Positions 16,258 to 24,556 of a stretch of DNA of 64,000 bases are shown here, piece by piece (position 1 is the stretch's first letter; each line of letters starts with the position of its first letter). Location: assembly GCA_965662745.1 (NCBI GenBank), contig CBFIJK010000006.1, positions 1 through 64,000 of the forward strand. The letters run 5' to 3'. This DNA comes from Anianibacter sp965662745. Its GTDB lineage: Bacteria > Pseudomonadota > Alphaproteobacteria > Rhodobacterales > Rhodobacteraceae. The notes beneath the pieces are model-generated. The model searched no databases, had not been told where the DNA came from, and worked only from the letters and a program-made list of their open reading frames with translations. Position numbers and translations under genes: made by a program.

Positions 16258-16557
16258 TCAGTCGTCGTCGCCGTCGCGGCTGTCGTCGTCGCCATCGCGG
16301 TCATCGTCGTCATGGCTCTCGATCTCGGCCATGTCGTAGAGCACTTCTCCCGTCGCGGCGATCATGACGATCTCGCGCTCTTCGGTGCCGTTCTCGGCTT
16401 CGATCTTGATCTTGTCATCGCGTCCGCTCTCGACTTCGATCTTCTGGTAGCCGTCTGCACGCAACTGGGCGACGAGATCCTCGACCGGACCGGCAAACGC
16501 GGTGGTTCCAATAAGGGCGGCGACGGCGGCGGTGAGGGTGAAGGCTGTCTTGGTCAT
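16258..16557 (-). CDS. Secreted PepSY-like protein with DDD/RDGDDD tail
   Basis: This 99-residue protein has a signal peptide ('MTKTAFTLTAAVAALIGTTA', cleavage near 'AFAGP') and a PepSY-like core ('LVAQLRADGYQKIEVESGR', 'EIVMIAATGEVLYDM'). The tail is almost only Asp with Arg, Gly and Ser ('HDDDDRDGDDDSRDGDDD'). AGGAG lies eight bases before the ATG at 16557. It is the first of three genes read leftwards: this one, its paralogue and the membrane LuxR regulator. The two paralogues align over the whole mature core. The function is unknown. Confidence 0.78.
   Translation of the reverse strand: MTKTAFTLTAAVAALIGTTAFAGPVEDLVAQLRADGYQKIEVESGRDDKIKIEAENGTEEREIVMIAATGEVLYDMAEIESHDDDDRDGDDDSRDGDDD
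16260..16315 (-). repeat. Low-complexity GAC/GAT coding repeat
   Basis: The 3' end of the PepSY-like gene is built of repeated Asp codons (plus-strand GTC/ATC triplets, 'GTCGTCGTCGCC' units). A similar Asp/Glu-codon tract ends the neighbouring gene near 15870-15925. Such triplet tracts can change length by replication slippage without breaking the frame, which would alter tail charge. Confidence 0.6.
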
Positions 16558-16705
16558 GAGGTATCTCCTGTCTGGGGCGCCACACCATGCGGCGCCTCGT
16601 GACAGCGAGATGGACCAGGACGGCTGGCCAATGCCATTGAGCAGGGGTTTAGCAAGGGCGGGACCAACCAAAGGCCCCTGCCCCTAAACGCAGGTTTAGG
16701 CGGGC

Positions 16706-17935
16706 CTAGTACTTGCCCATGTCAAAACCGAGATGCCGCGCGACAGTGAAGATGTCCTTATCGCCGCGTCCACACATATTCATGCAGATGATATGATCGG
16801 CGGGCAGGTCCGGCGCAATCTTGGCGACATGGGCAAGGGCATGCGACGGCTCCAGCGCGGGGATGATGCCCTCGGTCTCGCAGCAGAGCGTAAACGCCTC
16901 AAGCGCCTCTTTGTCGGTGATCGAGACATATTCCGCCCGGCCGATATCGTGCAGCCAGGAATGCTCTGGCCCGATGCCCGGATAATCGAGGCCCGCCGAA
17001 ATCGAATGGCCTTCGAGGATTTGCCCATCATCATCCTGCAAAAGATAAGTCCGGTTGCCGTGCAGCACGCCGGGCCGCCCGCCGGTCAACGAAGCGCAAT
17101 GTTCCATCTTGTCGTCGACACCCTTGCCGCCCGCTTCGACGCCGATGATGTGGACTTCCTTGTCGTCTAGGAAGGGATAGAACAGGCCCATCGCGTTCGA
17201 CCCGCCGCCGATGGCCGCGATGATCGTGTCGGGAAGGCGCCCTTCGGCGGCCTGCATCTGTTCCTTGGCTTCCTTGCCGATGATCGACTGGAAATCGCGG
17301 ACCATAGCCGGATAGGGGTGCGGGCCCGCCACCGTGCCGATGCAGTAGAACGTGTCGCGGACGTTGGTCACCCAATCGCGCAACGCGTCGTTCATCGCGT
17401 CCTTCAGTGTGCCGCGGCCAGAAGTCACCGGGATGACCTCGGCCCCCAACAGCTTCATGCGGAAGACGTTGGGCGCCTGGCGCTCGACATCATGCGCGCC
17501 CATGTAGACCACGCATTGCAGACCGAACTTGGCGCATACAGTCGCCGTGGCGACGCCATGCTGGCCCGCGCCGGTTTCGGCGATGATACGCTTCTTGCCC
17601 ATGCGGCGGGCGAGGATGATCTGGCCCAGCACGTTGTTGATCTTATGCGCGCCGGTATGGTTCAGCTCGTCCCGCTTGAGATAGACCTTCGCGCCACCAA
17701 GCCGTTCTGTCAGTCGCTCGGCAAAATACAAAGGGCTGGGACGGCCGACATAATGGGTCCAGAGATAGTTCATCTCGTCCCAGAAGCTGTCATCGGTCTT
17801 GGCGCGTTCGTATTGCTCTTCCAGCTCAAGGATCAGCGGCATGAGCGTTTCCGAAACGAAGCGTCCGCCGAAATCGCCGAAACGGCCCTTTTCATCCGGA
17901 CCGGTCATGAAGCTGTTCAGGATATCGTCGGGCAT
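16706..17935 (-). CDS. trpB: Tryptophan synthase beta chain
   Basis: This 409-residue PLP enzyme joins indole and serine to make tryptophan. The PLP lysine is Lys98 in 'HTGAHKINNVLGQI', and the phosphate loop is 'GGGSNAMGLF'. The N-terminal 'GDFGGRFVSETLMPLI' is typical of TrpB1. It follows trpF on the minus strand after an 87-base gap, so trpF-trpB form one unit. The alpha subunit gene trpA is 9 kb away on the opposite strand. Confidence 0.97.
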   Translation of the reverse strand: MPDDILNSFMTGPDEKGRFGDFGGRFVSETLMPLILELEEQYERAKTDDSFWDEMNYLWTHYVGRPSPLYFAERLTERLGGAKVYLKRDELNHTGAHKINNVLGQIILARRMGKKRIIAETGAGQHGVATATVCAKFGLQCVVYMGAHDVERQAPNVFRMKLLGAEVIPVTSGRGTLKDAMNDALRDWVTNVRDTFYCIGTVAGPHPYPAMVRDFQSIIGKEAKEQMQAAEGRLPDTIIAAIGGGSNAMGLFYPFLDDKEVHIIGVEAGGKGVDDKMEHCASLTGGRPGVLHGNRTYLLQDDDGQILEGHSISAGLDYPGIGPEHSWLHDIGRAEYVSITDKEALEAFTLCCETEGIIPALEPSHALAHVAKIAPDLPADHIICMNMCGRGDKDIFTVARHLGFDMGKY

Positions 17936-18022
17936 GATTGGCGCTCCTCGTGCTGCGCATGCAGGTGTATCGCCCGGCGCGGGGGCGGTAAAGCGGGCAG
18001 ACGCATCCTGCGCTGCGGCAAA

Positions 18023-18667
18023 TTAAAGGTTGGTGACAGAGGCGCCGAAGGCAGCGATCTTGCCCGCGTCCTTGACGCCCGGCGCGGATTCAACGCCGCT
18101 GGAGACGTCGATCTGCCGCGCGCCGGTCAGGCGCACCGCCTCTGCCGCGTTCTCGGGCGTCAACCCGCCTGCCAGCATCCAAGGCACGGGCCAGCGCCGC
18201 CCGGCGATCAGGCGCCAGTCGAAGGACACGCCATTGCCACCGGGCAGATCCGCGTCCTTCGGTGGTTTGGCATCGACGAGGATCTGATCGGCGACCTTGG
18301 CGTAGTCATCCAGTGCCGCAAGATCCGCGGCATTTTCAACACCAACAGCCTTCATGACCGGAAGGCCATAGCGCGCCTTGATCTCGGCCACGCGGGCCGG
18401 TGTTTCGGACCCGTGAAGCTGCAGCATGTCGATCCCGACGCGCGACGTGATCTCGTCCAGAAGCGCGTCGTCGGCATTAACCACCAGCGCGACCTTGGCG
18501 ATGCCCATGGGCACCTCGGCAGCAAGCGCCGCGGCGGTTTCGATGTCGATGTTGCGGGGCGATTTGGGGAAGAAGACGAACCCGACATAGGCCGCGCCCG
18601 CATCCACGGCCGCGCGGATATCGGCGGGCTGTGTCAGCCCGCAGAATTTTACCCGGATACCGGACAT
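18023..18667 (-). CDS. trpF: Phosphoribosylanthranilate isomerase
   Basis: This 214-residue TIM barrel catalyses the Amadori rearrangement of phosphoribosylanthranilate in tryptophan synthesis. The catalytic cysteine is Cys9 in 'VKFCGLTQP', and the catalytic Asp is in 'QILVDAKPPKDADLPGG'. 'AGGLTPENAAEAV' and 'DVSSGVESAPGVKD' form the phosphate-binding end. Its ATG shares bases with the stop codon of the LapA-type gene upstream, so it is coupled to ihfB-lapA transcription. Confidence 0.96.
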   Translation of the reverse strand: MSGIRVKFCGLTQPADIRAAVDAGAAYVGFVFFPKSPRNIDIETAAALAAEVPMGIAKVALVVNADDALLDEITSRVGIDMLQLHGSETPARVAEIKARYGLPVMKAVGVENAADLAALDDYAKVADQILVDAKPPKDADLPGGNGVSFDWRLIAGRRWPVPWMLAGGLTPENAAEAVRLTGARQIDVSSGVESAPGVKDAGKIAAFGASVTNL

Positions 18668-19041
18668 CAGGCGGACCTTTTGGTCCCCGACGTGTTTGCC
18701 GTGTTTTCCAGAAGGGCGATCACGTCATCGCCCTTGTCCTCGCGCAGGCCCGCCTTGCGGACTTCGCGTTCCAGACGCTCGCGTTCGGCGCGCTCGCGCG
18801 CTGCTTCGGCGCGGTGGCGATGTTCGCGCAGCCATTCCCAGACGAAGCCGATGAGAAGGCCTGCGAGAACGCCCGCGAATATCGGAACGAATAGCGGCAC
18901 AGCGATCGCTGGCGCAAAGCCCAGAAGATTGCCCAAAGCGGTCGGCAAGAGCTGCAAGGTCACCGTCTCGCTGTTGGCGAGGGCGACGGCGATCAGACAC
19001 ACGGCCAAGGCGCCTAGGAAGGCGTAACGCAGATAACGCAT
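18667..19041 (-). CDS. LapA-domain (DUF1049) membrane protein
   Basis: This 124-residue protein has two hydrophobic segments (about 4-26 and 43-66) and a charged coiled-coil tail ('REHRHRAEAARERAERERLE'). This is the LapA/DUF1049 layout; LapA in enterobacteria works with LapB in controlling lipopolysaccharide synthesis, but single LapA-domain proteins elsewhere are uncharacterised. The start is the ATG at 19041, 11 bases after ihfB. The ihfB-lapA-trpF order is widely conserved in alphaproteobacteria. Confidence 0.85.
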   Translation of the reverse strand: MRYLRYAFLGALAVCLIAVALANSETVTLQLLPTALGNLLGFAPAIAVPLFVPIFAGVLAGLLIGFVWEWLREHRHRAEAARERAERERLEREVRKAGLREDKGDDVIALLENTANTSGTKRSA

Positions 19042-19052
19042 CAATCGATCTT

Positions 19053-19337
19053 TCAGTCGTTTCCGTTCATCCGGTCCCGCAACAGCTTACCGGTCTTGAA
19101 GAAAGGTACGTGTTTTTCTTCAACTTCAACCGATTCGCCCGTGCGAGGGTTCCGTCCGGTGCGCGCATCGCGCTTTTTCACGGAAAACGCCCCGAAGCCG
19201 CGCAGTTCCACGCGATCGCCTGCGGCCATGGCGTCGATGATTTCTTCAAAAATCGTGTTCACGATGCGCTCGACATCGCGTTGATAGAGGTGCGGATTCT
19301 CGTCGGCGATCTTCTGGATCAGTTCGGAACGGATCAT
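19053..19337 (-). CDS. ihfB: Integration host factor beta subunit
   Basis: This 94-residue DNA-bending protein of the HU/IHF family pairs with IhfA. The beta form is indicated by 'RVELRGFGAFSVKKRDARTG' and the intercalating-proline loop 'RNPRTGE'. A purine-rich GAGGGAGAAGG stretch precedes the ATG at 19337. It lies downstream of rpsA, as in many proteobacteria, with a terminator between. It is probably the first gene of ihfB-lapA-trpF-trpB. Confidence 0.95.
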   Translation of the reverse strand: MIRSELIQKIADENPHLYQRDVERIVNTIFEEIIDAMAAGDRVELRGFGAFSVKKRDARTGRNPRTGESVEVEEKHVPFFKTGKLLRDRMNGND

Positions 19338-19553
19338 CGCCTTCTCTCCCTCTTTCGGCCCCGGTTGCCCAATCAGCCTTTTAACCAACTATACTGAAGA
19401 ATGCATCGTGCAGAAACTAAATCCCGCCCCATCAGGGAACAAACTACCCGAATGGCCACAAGAATCAGCATTTCAAGGCGCGATTGTTAACGTAGCGTCA
19501 CGCGCCCTTCGGCGAGATGGACGCCAAAAGCGAATCGCGCGGGCCGACGAAAA

Positions 19554-19581
19554 ACGGCCCCGCAATCGTCTGCGGGGCCGT
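19554..19581 (-). terminator. Rho-independent terminator of rpsA
   Basis: An 11-pair stem (ACGGCCCCGCA with TGCGGGGCCGT on the minus strand) with a six-base loop is followed on the minus strand by TTTT. The opposite side also carries a T tract (TCTTTTTC), so it could work in both directions. It lies 24 bases after the rpsA stop. Confidence 0.92.
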
Positions 19582-19604
19582 CTTTTTCTGGTCGCAAAGG
19601 ACCC

Positions 19605-21287
19605 TTAGTCGTCGTCGCCCTTGAGCGCCGCGCCAAGGATATCGCCGAGCGATGCACCCGAATCCGAGGACCCGAACTGCTCGACTGCTTCCTTCTCTTC
19701 CGCGATCTCGCGGGCCTTGATCGACAGACCCAGACGGCGCGACTTCATGTCGACATTGGTGACGCGCACGTCGACCTTGTCGCCCACGCCAAAGCGCTCG
19801 GGGCGTTGTTCGGCACGGTCACGCGACAGGTCGGAGCGGCGGATGAAGGACTTCATGCCTTCGTATTCCACCTCGATGCCGCCATCCTCGATCGCCGTCA
19901 CTTCGACGGTGATGATCGAGCCGCGCTTCACGCCGTCTGCCGCTTCGGCAAAGGGGTCGCCGTCAAGCGCCTTGACGGACAGCGAAATCCGCTCTTTCTC
20001 GACATCCACTTCGGTGACAACGGCCTTGACCACGTCGCCCTTGCGGAAATCCTGGATCGCATCTTCGCCGCGCTGGTCCCAGCTGAGATCGCTGAGGTGG
20101 ACCATGCCGTCGATGTCGTTCTCAAGGCCGATGAACAGACCGAATTCGGTGATGTTCTTGACCTCGCCCTCGACCTCGGTGCCGGTCGGATGGGTTTCCG
20201 CGAAGACTTCCCACGGATTGCGCATGGTCTGCTTGAGACCAAGGCTGACACGGCGCTTGGCGGTGTCGATCTCGAGTACCATGACTTCGACTTCCTGAGA
20301 GGTCGAAACGATCTTGCCGGGATGGACGTTCTTTTTGGTCCAGGACATTTCGGACACGTGAACAAGGCCTTCGACGCCCGGCTCCAGCTCGACGAACGCA
20401 CCGTAGTCGGTGATGTTCGTGACGCGGCCCGTGTGGGTCGAATCGAGCGGGTACTTGGCTTCCACATCGTCCCACGGATCGGCCTGAAGCTGCTTCATGC
20501 CAAGCGAGATACGATGGGTTTCCTTGTTGATCTTGATGACCTGAACCTTGACCGTCTCGCCGATCGCCAGGATCTCGGAGGGGTGGTTCACACGCCGCCA
20601 GGCCATGTCGGTCACGTGCAGCAGGCCGTCGACGCCGCCGAGATCGACGAATGCGCCGTACTCGGTGATGTTCTTGACCACGCCGTCAACCGCGTCGCCC
20701 TCGGTGAGCTGAGCGATGACTTCGGCACGCTGTTCGGCACGCGATTCTTCAAGGATGGCACGGCGCGAGACAACGATGTTGCCACGGCGGCGATCCATCT
20801 TGAGGATCTGGAACGGCTGCTTGAGACCCATGAGCGGGCCGGCGTCGCGCACGGGGCGCACATCGACTTGCGAACCGGGCAGGAAGGCCACGGCGCCGCC
20901 GAGATCGACGGTAAAGCCACCCTTCACACGGCCGAAAATCGCTCCTTCGACGCGAGCGTCGTCGGCATAGGCCTTTTCCAGACGGTCCCACGCTTCTTCA
21001 CGGCGGGCCTTGTCACGGCTGATGACGGCTTCGCCACGCGCGTTTTCGACACGGTCGAGATACACCTCGACTTCGTCGCCCACGTTGATGTCGGGCGTCT
21101 CGCCGGGATTTGCGAATTCCTTGAGATCGACGCGGCCTTCCATCTTGTAGCCGACGTCGATAATGGCTTGGCCCGCTTCGACAGCGATGACCTTGCCTTT
21201 GACAACAGACCCTTCGTCGGGCGTGTCGATTTCGAGGCTTTCATTAAGGAGGGCTTCGAATTCCTCCATGGATGCGTTCTGAGCCAT
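19605..21287 (-). CDS. rpsA: 30S ribosomal protein S1
   Basis: This 560-residue protein has six S1 RNA-binding repeats (roughly 20-90, 105-170, 190-260, 275-345, 362-432 and 450-518), each with a variant of 'GAFVDLGGVDGLLHVTDM'. S1 brings structured mRNAs to the 30S subunit. The C-terminus is acidic ('ALKGDDD'). It lies downstream of cmk, the usual proteobacterial order, but here a histidine kinase gene intervenes. A strong terminator follows. A long open frame on the opposite strand is a codon-bias shadow. Confidence 0.98.
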   Translation of the reverse strand: MAQNASMEEFEALLNESLEIDTPDEGSVVKGKVIAVEAGQAIIDVGYKMEGRVDLKEFANPGETPDINVGDEVEVYLDRVENARGEAVISRDKARREEAWDRLEKAYADDARVEGAIFGRVKGGFTVDLGGAVAFLPGSQVDVRPVRDAGPLMGLKQPFQILKMDRRRGNIVVSRRAILEESRAEQRAEVIAQLTEGDAVDGVVKNITEYGAFVDLGGVDGLLHVTDMAWRRVNHPSEILAIGETVKVQVIKINKETHRISLGMKQLQADPWDDVEAKYPLDSTHTGRVTNITDYGAFVELEPGVEGLVHVSEMSWTKKNVHPGKIVSTSQEVEVMVLEIDTAKRRVSLGLKQTMRNPWEVFAETHPTGTEVEGEVKNITEFGLFIGLENDIDGMVHLSDLSWDQRGEDAIQDFRKGDVVKAVVTEVDVEKERISLSVKALDGDPFAEAADGVKRGSIITVEVTAIEDGGIEVEYEGMKSFIRRSDLSRDRAEQRPERFGVGDKVDVRVTNVDMKSRRLGLSIKAREIAEEKEAVEQFGSSDSGASLGDILGAALKGDDD

Positions 21288-21501
21288 GTGGCTTTGATTT
21301 CCTTTACGACGTTGTTTTCTGGCCGGGCGGTTGTCTCCGCCGGTCTTGGGTTGGTCATTGGTCCGTCCTGACCAGATACGAAAACAATCAGGGCCGGAGA
21401 TTTCCGACCCTGCCCGCTTATCCTATCCGAGGTTCTAACGACCCGTTCGACGCGCGCCTCATACGCCATGGTCGCCTGTGAGGCAAGTCCCGAAGGCTTT
21501 T

Positions 21502-22725
21502 TCAGCCGTCCGCACGGGCCAGATAAAGGCTGACGGTGGTGCCTTGCCCCGGAGTGCTGTCGAAAAACACCCCGCCGTCACAGCGCCGCGCAAGGTCAAA
21601 GGCCGACCCAACGCCGATTCCGGTGCCCGCGCCGCGCGGCTTGGTGGTGAAATAGGGCTTGCCCAGGCGCTTTTGCACATCGGGCGACATACCAAGGCCT
21701 GTGTCGCTGAGCTTGATGCAGATGTAATCACGCCGGGCCAGGCTATCGGGGGCATTTTCGCTGGCAACCGCCTTGACTGACAGGCGCGCCTCGCCCCCAT
21801 TCGGCATCGCGTCGCGCGCGTTGGCCAAAAGGTTGAAAAGCACCGAACTGATCCGCGACCGTTCGCAGCTGACTTTCCAGCCTTTGTCGTCGAGGTTCAG
21901 ATTAAGAACGCTCGCCGCTCCCAGAAGCCGCGTCAGCAGCAGCTTGTCTCGCTCGATCACCTCGGACACGGAAAACAGCCCGGTCTCGTCGCCATCGGCG
22001 CGACTGAAATCCAAGAGCTGTCGGAGCAACTGGTGACCGCGCGCCACGCTGTCATCGAGTTCCTCGTAGATCGGGCGCACATCAGGCGTGTCGACCTGCC
22101 GCCGCATCAGCCGCGTCGCGGATTGCATCACCGACAGAAGATTGTTGGTGTCATGAACGATCGCGCCCACGAATTCGCCCATCGCATTCATCTTCACGGC
22201 ATGGGCCAGCTTTGTCTCAAGATCAGCGATCAGATAAGACTGCGCCGCGACCTGCGCTTTCAACAACGCAGTTTCGGCATCGGCAGACGCAATCGCCGCA
22301 GGTGCGCGAAAACGAGTGATGTCGGACATCACGACCAGAACGGCTGGCGGGCAGTCTTCAATTTCCTGCAGGGGAAGCATCCGGACGTCCCACCAACGTT
22401 CAACACCGGCCGGGTCGAAGCCTTTCGCCTGGAAGCTGGCGGGCAAGCCGGTCACCACCTCAGCCAGAGCACGCCTGACCTTCGCGCGTTCGGCCTGTGG
22501 CCAAAGCTTGTGGAACGGCGCTGCCTGGATCGATGTGACAGAGCTTGCGTCCAGCCCGACGAGCGCAAGGCCCTCGGCGTTGATCGAATTGAACCGGCCC
22601 TCGGAATCGAGGATCGCGACGCAGAGACCGCTGACCGAGAGCTCTTCGTGAAATACGCCAGAGGACCGCGCCAACTTCGAAAGGCGCGCCCGATCCTGAC
22701 CTACGAGTGAAAGTGCGTCCAACAC
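21502..22725 (-). CDS. PAS-domain sensor histidine kinase (orphan)
   Basis: This soluble kinase has a PAS domain (about residues 30-140), a short coiled coil, a dimerisation/phosphoacceptor segment with the atypical H-box 'IVHDTNNLLSVM' (His191), and an ATPase domain. The ATPase domain has an N-box 'NLLANARDAMPNGG', 'DTGLGM' and 'GAGTGIGVG'. I chose GTG at 22725 because AAAGGA lies six bases upstream; a TTG 33 bases earlier has no such site. No transmembrane helices are present. No response regulator is nearby, so the partner is unknown. It lies between rpsA and cmk. Confidence 0.85.
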   Translation of the reverse strand: MLDALSLVGQDRARLSKLARSSGVFHEELSVSGLCVAILDSEGRFNSINAEGLALVGLDASSVTSIQAAPFHKLWPQAERAKVRRALAEVVTGLPASFQAKGFDPAGVERWWDVRMLPLQEIEDCPPAVLVVMSDITRFRAPAAIASADAETALLKAQVAAQSYLIADLETKLAHAVKMNAMGEFVGAIVHDTNNLLSVMQSATRLMRRQVDTPDVRPIYEELDDSVARGHQLLRQLLDFSRADGDETGLFSVSEVIERDKLLLTRLLGAASVLNLNLDDKGWKVSCERSRISSVLFNLLANARDAMPNGGEARLSVKAVASENAPDSLARRDYICIKLSDTGLGMSPDVQKRLGKPYFTTKPRGAGTGIGVGSAFDLARRCDGGVFFDSTPGQGTTVSLYLARADG

Positions 22726-22960
22726 AGGTTTTCCTTTCAGACGGAAACCTTCGGGCAATACCTTATTTTAGTGTGAATCCAACTTTACAGTCAAGTGTGA
22801 CCATTTTGATGACAGAGGCGTAACTTATTATAATTAAACCATTTTATCTGCGGAAATGGCTTCCGCTGGGTCAACTATACGTGACCGTGAACGTGCGATT
22901 TCATTGCCTTCAGGATGCGGGCGACGGGGCGTTCACCGCGCTGCCCAGCGCGCAAATGCG

Positions 22961-23581
22961 CTAGTCTTTCGCAAGTGAGACAAGCCTCACCGCTTCTTCC
23001 AGCGCCTCGTCAATGGACATCTCGGTGGTGTCGAGATGGACCGCATCATCGGCGGGCTTCAGCGGCGCATCCGCCCGCCCCGCGTCACGCGCATCGCGAG
23101 ATTTGAGGTCGGCCATCACAGCCTCGACCGTGGTCTCGTGACCGGCGGCCACCAGTTCCTCGAACCGCCGCCGCGCGCGCACGGTGTCTGATGCGGTGAC
23201 GAAAAGCTTCACCTCGGCCAGCGGGCAGATGACCGTGCCGATATCGCGCCCGTCCAGCACCGCGCCACCCATCCGCCGCGCAAAGGCGCGCTGAAAATCG
23301 ATCAGCGCAGCGCGCACCTCGGGGATGGCCGCGACCTTGCTGGCCGCTTTCGCCACGGCGGGCGTGCGCAGGTCGGTGCGGTCGAGATCCTCGGGCACCA
23401 GCGCGCGGGCCGCATCCAGCGGCACGAGCCCGTCGAGCACCCGTCGGCCCGTTGCACGATACAACAGCCCGGTATCGAGATGGGCGAAGCCGAAGCGTTC
23501 CGCCAATGCCTTGGAAATCGTGCCCTTACCAGCCGCAGCAGGACCGTCGATCGCGACGGTGAAGGAAAAGCGCTCAGTCAT
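22961..23581 (-). CDS. cmk: Cytidylate kinase
   Basis: This 206-residue kinase phosphorylates CMP and dCMP. It has the P-loop 'DGPAAAGKGTISKALAERFG' near the N-terminus, 'HLDTGLLYRATG', and 'DGRDIGTVICPLAEVKLFVT'. It is slightly shorter than the enterobacterial protein. It follows a 185-codon membrane-protein gene without a gap, as the last member of aroA-GFA-membrane protein-cmk. About 235 bases separate it from the kinase gene; that stretch is AT-rich. Confidence 0.96.
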   Translation of the reverse strand: MTERFSFTVAIDGPAAAGKGTISKALAERFGFAHLDTGLLYRATGRRVLDGLVPLDAARALVPEDLDRTDLRTPAVAKAASKVAAIPEVRAALIDFQRAFARRMGGAVLDGRDIGTVICPLAEVKLFVTASDTVRARRRFEELVAAGHETTVEAVMADLKSRDARDAGRADAPLKPADDAVHLDTTEMSIDEALEEAVRLVSLAKD

Positions 23582-24139
23582 TCAGGTCCCTTTTTCGGAA
23601 CGTCGCGCGGCCATTCGGGCCGCAATCAGCGCAAGGATCGTCAGAACCGCGATCGCGCCAAGCATGGTTTTTCCAAGTGTCGCAGAATTTGCGGCGACGA
23701 TCGCCTCGGGTGGGATGGTGTCGGGATCGGCCAGCAACAATGCGCGCACCCGGGCGTTTTCGAGATAGTCAAAGCTCATCGCGATCAGCGGAAAGACCGA
23801 CAAGACCGCGCGCAGGATCGGCGTGATGGTCCCGCTCAGCCGCCAGATCGCCATGGCCAGCAGGCCTCCATAAAGCACCGGAAAGGCGTTATCCATCCGA
23901 TGCTGGACGCCAAGATAGATGCGCCGCCCCTCGTCGCTGAGCGCTGTAAGGAAGGCGCGCGCCTCGTCCACCGAATAGCCCAGAAGCCGCGTATCAAGCG
24001 GCGCAAGCCCGTCCGCCGCGCGCGTAATCGCCGGAACCGTCCAGACGGCCATGGCGACATAAAGGCCAAGCGCCGCCAGAAGCAGCACCCAGAACACCAC
24101 GCGCGCCCGTCCGGAATTTTCCAAGAACCGCCTCAACAT
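23582..24139 (-). CDS. Uncharacterised four-helix membrane protein
   Basis: This 185-residue protein has about four hydrophobic segments (14-36, 82-100, 106-122 and 155-178) and a loop 'GYSVDEARAFLTALSDEGRR' between the first two. I do not recognise a named family. It abuts cmk with no spacing and follows the GFA gene by three bases, so it is surely co-transcribed with aroA and cmk. No catalytic motif is visible. Confidence 0.75.
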   Translation of the reverse strand: MLRRFLENSGRARVVFWVLLLAALGLYVAMAVWTVPAITRAADGLAPLDTRLLGYSVDEARAFLTALSDEGRRIYLGVQHRMDNAFPVLYGGLLAMAIWRLSGTITPILRAVLSVFPLIAMSFDYLENARVRALLLADPDTIPPEAIVAANSATLGKTMLGAIAVLTILALIAARMAARRSEKGT

Positions 24140-24142
24140 ATG

Positions 24143-24556
24143 TCAGAGGCTAAACGAGCGCACTTGCGTTGTCAGGTCGGGATCTGCGCCCGGCCGCTGC
24201 GGAAGATCGTCGGCGATCTCATAGTAATCGCCCTTTTCGGCACAGAAGATATGACCGGCGAGGCTTTGGCCCGTCGGCGTGTCGAACGCGCCCGCGAAGA
24301 TCGACAGGTTCACACCCGGCCCGTCCCAGAACAGCGGGCAGCCGCAGGTTCCGCAAAAACCCCGCTTCGCGGTGTCTGACGTGGCATACCATGTCACCTC
24401 GCCCTGCACCTCGACATCGCCCCGCACGGCGGATGTGGCAGCGACGTGATGGCCGCTCATCTTGCGGCACTGGGTGCAATGGCATGCCACGACTGGACGT
24501 AGGGGGCCGTCCACGGCAAAGCGGACCGCACCGCAGAGGCAGCTTCCGGTTTTCAC
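24143..24556 (-). CDS. GFA family (Mss4-fold) zinc protein
   Basis: This 137-residue protein has the zinc-binding layout of the GFA family: 'SCLCGAVRF' near the N-terminus, 'CHCTQCRKMSGHH' (about 26-38), and 'FCGTCGCPLF' (about 92-101). The family is named after glutathione-dependent formaldehyde-activating enzyme, but most members have no proven activity. It starts with GTG in a GTGA overlap with the aroA stop, so it is coupled to aroA. Confidence 0.9.
   Translation of the reverse strand: MKTGSCLCGAVRFAVDGPLRPVVACHCTQCRKMSGHHVAATSAVRGDVEVQGEVTWYATSDTAKRGFCGTCGCPLFWDGPGVNLSIFAGAFDTPTGQSLAGHIFCAEKGDYYEIADDLPQRPGADPDLTTQVRSFSL

Noticed and set aside
19806..21371. A 521-codon open frame on the plus strand opposite rpsA
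   Set aside because: It is a codon-bias mirror of a certain ribosomal protein gene; it has no ribosome site and no recognisable domain.
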